This document shows positions 7,160 through 10,172 of a stretch of 10,172 nucleotides of DNA, one piece after another. Under the pieces are notes generated by a model. The model saw nothing but the letters and a program-made list of their open reading frames with translations, made no database searches and had not been told where the DNA came from. Every line of letters starts with the position of its first letter. Position 1 is the first letter of the stretch. Origin of the DNA: JAJPJX01 sp964568355 (lineage in GTDB: Bacteria > Acidobacteriota > Terriglobia > Bryobacterales > Bryobacteraceae); NCBI GenBank assembly GCA_964568355.1, contig CAZMRK010000521.1, forward strand, positions 1 to 10,172. Reading direction: 5' to 3'. The position numbers and the translations under genes were made by a program.

Positions 7160-10134
7160 AACTTCAAGGCCATCTGCATCTGGCGCGGATTGTTGGACAC
7201 GGCGGTGATGCGGCCGAACGTGCCCGTGCCGACCGATACGTTGGGCTGCGCGAAATACGGCGTGTTGCTGAGGTTGTAGGCCTCGGCGCGGAACTGCAGG
7301 CTATAGCGCTCGGTGATGTTGAAGTATTTGCTGAGCGTCATATCGAGGCTGCGCATGCCCGGCCCCGCGATGAGGCCGCGGCCGGCATTGCCGATCGCCC
7401 ACTGCGCGGGAGACTGGAACACATCCGTGCGGAACCAGCGGTCGAGCGTGCGTTCGGATTTGGGGAGATTGGGATTGGCGGTCACGTTGGGATAGACCGC
7501 GGAGCCGCAACTGCACGTGTCGATGGAATTGCCGGGGTTCAGCGGGAAACCGGCCTGAAAGGTGAGGACGGCAGTGGTCTCCCAGCCGCCCAGCGCGAGA
7601 TCGAGCGCGCGATTCGTATTCAGCCAGCGCCGGCCGCGCCCGAACGGCAGCACGTAGGTGGGCGCCAGGGTGAAGCGGTAAGGCGCGCTGTCGGTGGTGA
7701 CGCCGCGGTCGAGGTTGCGATTGCCCAGGGGGTCGCGATAGCCGTTTTGCCCCACATCGATCAGCTTGGAGAAGGTGAAAGCCGCCACATAGCCGAGGCC
7801 GGACGAGAAGCGCCGCTCGGACCGCAACTGCAGCGAGTGATAGCTGGAGGAACCGATCCAACTGTTGATGGTGACGCCGGTGGGGTACTGGGGGTAGGCG
7901 ACATAGGGCGCGATGCGGCGGCCCTGCGCGGCCGGCGCCAGATCCAGCGGAATGGCGTTGGCGTTGTAGGAGCCGAACTGGAGGTGCGAGCCGCGGCTGC
8001 CGGCATAGCCCAACTCGAACATGAAGGCGCCTACCTGTTTTTCCACGTTCAGGTTCCACTGCTGGAAATAGGACATCGGGTTGTGGGCCGGGAACACGTT
8101 CACCAGGGTCGAATTGCGCCCGGTTTTGTCGGCCGGGGTATAGGGAATGCGGTCGAGCGTGGTGAGCCAGTGGATCTGGTCGGTGGTGGTATAGCGGCCC
8201 ACGTCCGAATCGGCGAAGATCGGATCGGACAGCATGAATCCGAAGGCGCCGCTCGACATGGTGCCCACCGAGAACATCCCGTAGCCGCCGCGCACCACCA
8301 GGCCGGAGAGGGGATTGTAGGCGAAGCCGAAGCGAGGGCCGAAGTTATTCAGGTCATTGTCCCAGGGCGTGCGGCGAAAGCCGTTCTGTCCGAAGCGCTG
8401 ATATTCCCCCTTATCCAGATCGAAGACTCCGGAGCGATCCTGCGCTTCGTGATACCAGAGCGGGGCGTCCCAGCGCAGCCCCAGGTTGAGGGTCAGCTTG
8501 CGGTTGACGCGGATATCGTCCTGCACGAACAGAGCGAAGACGGAGCTGCGCGATTGGAAGTAGCCGGGGAAGATACGGAACAGGAAGCTGCGGGGCAGGC
8601 CCAGCAGGAAACTGGCGTAGTCGGAGCCGGTATTGGGCACGCCTACCTGGTTGGTGTAGATCGGGTCGAAGTTCCACTGCGTGGTTCCGGGATTCGGCTG
8701 GAGATTGTCGGTGCGGATCATGCGCGCCTCGCCGCCGAACTTGATGGTGTGGCGGTTGTGCACCCAGGAGACGACGTCCACCAGCGAGTTGCTGTTCTGC
8801 AGCTCGAAGAACAGGGTGTCGCCGGAGGAGCCCAGAGGAGCGAAGTTGGTGAACTGGAAGTCCGGCGTGCCGAGCTTGTCGTCGCCATTGGGCATCCCCA
8901 GAATGCCCAGCGAATTGGTGGATACGTCGCCATAGCCGGCCACGGTGCGCTTGGGGAAGACCTGGAACCATCCCAGGTGCAGGTCATTGGTTACGCGCGG
9001 GCTGAAGATGTGGACGTAGTTCACCACGGCCTGCTTGCCGGGGCTGCGCGTGGGGCCGAAGCCCAGTTGGCCTGGATTTCGCCCGCCGGCGTCGGGATCC
9101 GGGAAGGCCTGCGCCGGCGTGTTGATGCTGCGCCGCTGCGAATAGCGCGCAAAGAATTTGTCGCTATCGGAGAAGTTGTGATCGATCTTGATATCAAATT
9201 CGTAGTTGTCGTCGCGCACCGATCCGAAGTTGGTGTAGTTGGCGAAATTGGCGCTGGTTTGCGGAAGCGGATAGAGCTTCTGCACGTTCTGCGCGGCCGG
9301 GCTGATGCGCGACGCCGGAATGAGATTGCCGGCGAACGGCTGCCGCACCACCTGGCCGTTCACCGTCTGCCCGGTCAGGGGATCGAAGATCTGGGTCAGC
9401 ACGCCGTTGTTGGTCAGCGCGGAGAAATCGCCGGCACGAAATGCCGCGCTCGGCACGGAGAGGTTGTTGAACGCCGAGGTGCCGCGCTGCTTGGTGAACT
9501 GCATATCGAAAAAGAAAAACGTCTTGTTGCGAATGATTGGGCCGCCGATGGTTCCTCCGTACTGATTGCGGCGGACGATCGGGCGGGTATGGGTATAGTA
9601 ATTACCTCCGTTCAACTTATCGTTGCGCAGGAACTCGAACAGCGTGCCGTGAAACTCGTTGGTGCCGGACTTCGTGGTCGACTGCATCACGGCTCCGCTG
9701 GTCTCGCCATACTCGGCGGAAAAACTGTTGGTCAGAACCTTGAACTCCTGCAGCACATCGGGATTCGGATTGACAGGATTGCCGGACCACACATGGTTGG
9801 ATGAGTGCGAGCCGTCGATATAATACGGATCTTTGCGCACCAGGCCGCCCTGGGTGACGGTGTTGCCGTCGCGATTCTGGACTACGCCGGGGACCAGCAG
9901 CCGGAAATCTTGCGGGTTTCGCCCCAGGGTGGGCAGGCTGACAACCTGGCGGTTCTCGATGGTCGAGGAAAGCGTGCCGGTCTCGGTCTCGAGAAGCGGC
10001 GTTTGCGCCGCCACGTTCACGGTCTCGGTGACGGAGCCGGTTTCAAGAACCACATCGATGCGAAGCTGGCGGTTCATGTCCAGGCTGACATTTTCCCGCG
10101 TGAATTTCTTTAAAGCCGGTAACTTCGGCCTCAA
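7150..10134 (-). CDS. Oar-like TonB-dependent outer-membrane transporter, N-terminus frameshifted away
   Basis: Second large Oar-like transporter, with 994 residues in the open frame. Residues 10-40 (KKFTRENVSLDMNRQLRI onwards) are the last strands of a carboxypeptidase-regulatory-like domain. Residues about 55-160 are the plug (YYIDGSHSSN, VLQEFKVLTNSFSAEYGETS and STTKSGTNEFHG). The rest is barrel (GGTIGGPIIRN, FALFVQDDIRVN, LNLGLRWD, SYHSLQLRSERRFSSGL), ending in LKFYF with a terminal Phe. The TTG at 10134 is simply the first possible start in this frame, and ATG 10077 is another. Neither gives a signal peptide and neither has a convincing ribosome binding site. The missing domain is encoded just upstream in a different frame (see 10109-10172), so the native gene almost certainly begins beyond the right edge. 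As written it is either a pseudogene or affected by a base error. The only two cysteines are C874 and C876. There is no enzyme neighbour in view to suggest a ligand. Confidence 0.85.
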   Translation of the reverse strand: MRPKLPALKKFTRENVSLDMNRQLRIDVVLETGSVTETVNVAAQTPLLETETGTLSSTIENRQVVSLPTLGRNPQDFRLLVPGVVQNRDGNTVTQGGLVRKDPYYIDGSHSSNHVWSGNPVNPNPDVLQEFKVLTNSFSAEYGETSGAVMQSTTKSGTNEFHGTLFEFLRNDKLNGGNYYTHTRPIVRRNQYGGTIGGPIIRNKTFFFFDMQFTKQRGTSAFNNLSVPSAAFRAGDFSALTNNGVLTQIFDPLTGQTVNGQVVRQPFAGNLIPASRISPAAQNVQKLYPLPQTSANFANYTNFGSVRDDNYEFDIKIDHNFSDSDKFFARYSQRRSINTPAQAFPDPDAGGRNPGQLGFGPTRSPGKQAVVNYVHIFSPRVTNDLHLGWFQVFPKRTVAGYGDVSTNSLGILGMPNGDDKLGTPDFQFTNFAPLGSSGDTLFFELQNSNSLVDVVSWVHNRHTIKFGGEARMIRTDNLQPNPGTTQWNFDPIYTNQVGVPNTGSDYASFLLGLPRSFLFRIFPGYFQSRSSVFALFVQDDIRVNRKLTLNLGLRWDAPLWYHEAQDRSGVFDLDKGEYQRFGQNGFRRTPWDNDLNNFGPRFGFAYNPLSGLVVRGGYGMFSVGTMSSGAFGFMLSDPIFADSDVGRYTTTDQIHWLTTLDRIPYTPADKTGRNSTLVNVFPAHNPMSYFQQWNLNVEKQVGAFMFELGYAGSRGSHLQFGSYNANAIPLDLAPAAQGRRIAPYVAYPQYPTGVTINSWIGSSSYHSLQLRSERRFSSGLGYVAAFTFSKLIDVGQNGYRDPLGNRNLDRGVTTDSAPYRFTLAPTYVLPFGRGRRWLNTNRALDLALGGWETTAVLTFQAGFPLNPGNSIDTCSCGSAVYPNVTANPNLPKSERTLDRWFRTDVFQSPAQWAIGNAGRGLIAGPGMRSLDMTLSKYFNITERYSLQFRAEAYNLSNTPYFAQPNVSVGTGTFGRITAVSNNPRQMQMALKFYF

Positions 10135-10172
10135 CTTTGTAAGTGCCAGGCGCCAGAAAGTTAAACAGATAG
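10109..10172 (-). pseudogene. Out-of-frame N-terminal part of the second Oar-like transporter (end of the carboxypeptidase-regulatory domain)
   Basis: Read from 10171 downwards on the minus strand, the sequence gives YLFNF, then LAPGTYKVEAEVTGFK. This is the closing part of a CarboxypepD_reg-like domain (compare LLPSTYEMKVTHQGFQ in the first transporter of this window). It stops matching at 10109, where the homology jumps to the frame of the 7150-10134 gene (KKFTRENVSL). If unshifted, this frame runs to TGA at 10045-10043. The gene continues past the right edge, so the signal peptide and the first half of the domain are not visible. Dropping one base within minus-strand TTTAAAGAAA restores GFKKFTREN. 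Confidence 0.75.

Noticed and set aside
7747..9804. 685-residue plus-strand open frame opposite the second transporter
   Set aside because: Repetitive Gly/Ala/Val/Glu/His composition without motifs; a shadow of the transporter codons.

Overview
The window is high-GC bacterial DNA that looks like an Acidobacteriota genome, most likely the Bryobacterales/Solibacter group. This rests on gene content, not on a marker gene. It holds two very large Oar-like TonB-dependent transporters with a carboxypeptidase-regulatory N-terminal domain, a Tat-exported GH28 enzyme, a multihaem c-type cytochrome and a TPR protein, a combination typical of that phylum. There are no rRNA, tRNA, CRISPR, transposase or phage genes.

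Layout. (1) 103-3543 (+) encodes a complete 1146-residue Oar-like outer-membrane transporter. After a 21-base gap, 3565-5247 (+) encodes a family 28 glycoside hydrolase. The two are probably one transcript and suggest a small pectin-use locus. (2) 5248-5310 is a 63-base gap between convergent genes, filled by nested inverted repeats. (3) 5311-6267 (-) encodes a seven-haem cytochrome c with an export signal. (4) 6290-7159 (+) encodes a TPR protein that starts only 22 bases from the cytochrome start, in the opposite direction. (5) 7150-10134 (-) encodes a second Oar-like transporter that overlaps the TPR gene tail to tail by 10 bases and runs towards the right edge of the window.

The right-hand transporter gene is broken in this sequence. 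The end of its carboxypeptidase-regulatory domain is readable at 10109-10172 in one frame, and the rest of the protein continues in another. A single extra base near 10105-10114 (minus-strand TTTAAAGAAA) explains this. It could be a real inactivating mutation, a sequencing error or, less likely, +1 ribosomal frameshifting.

How the genes fit together: the left pair plausibly imports and degrades a plant-type polysaccharide. The cytochrome and TPR pair is a separate unit whose electron partner and function cannot be read from sequence. I see no clearly new defence or mobile system. The points most worth checking are the frameshift, the split and divergent cytochrome/TPR arrangement, the structured intergenic element and the non-canonical GH28 active-site motifs.
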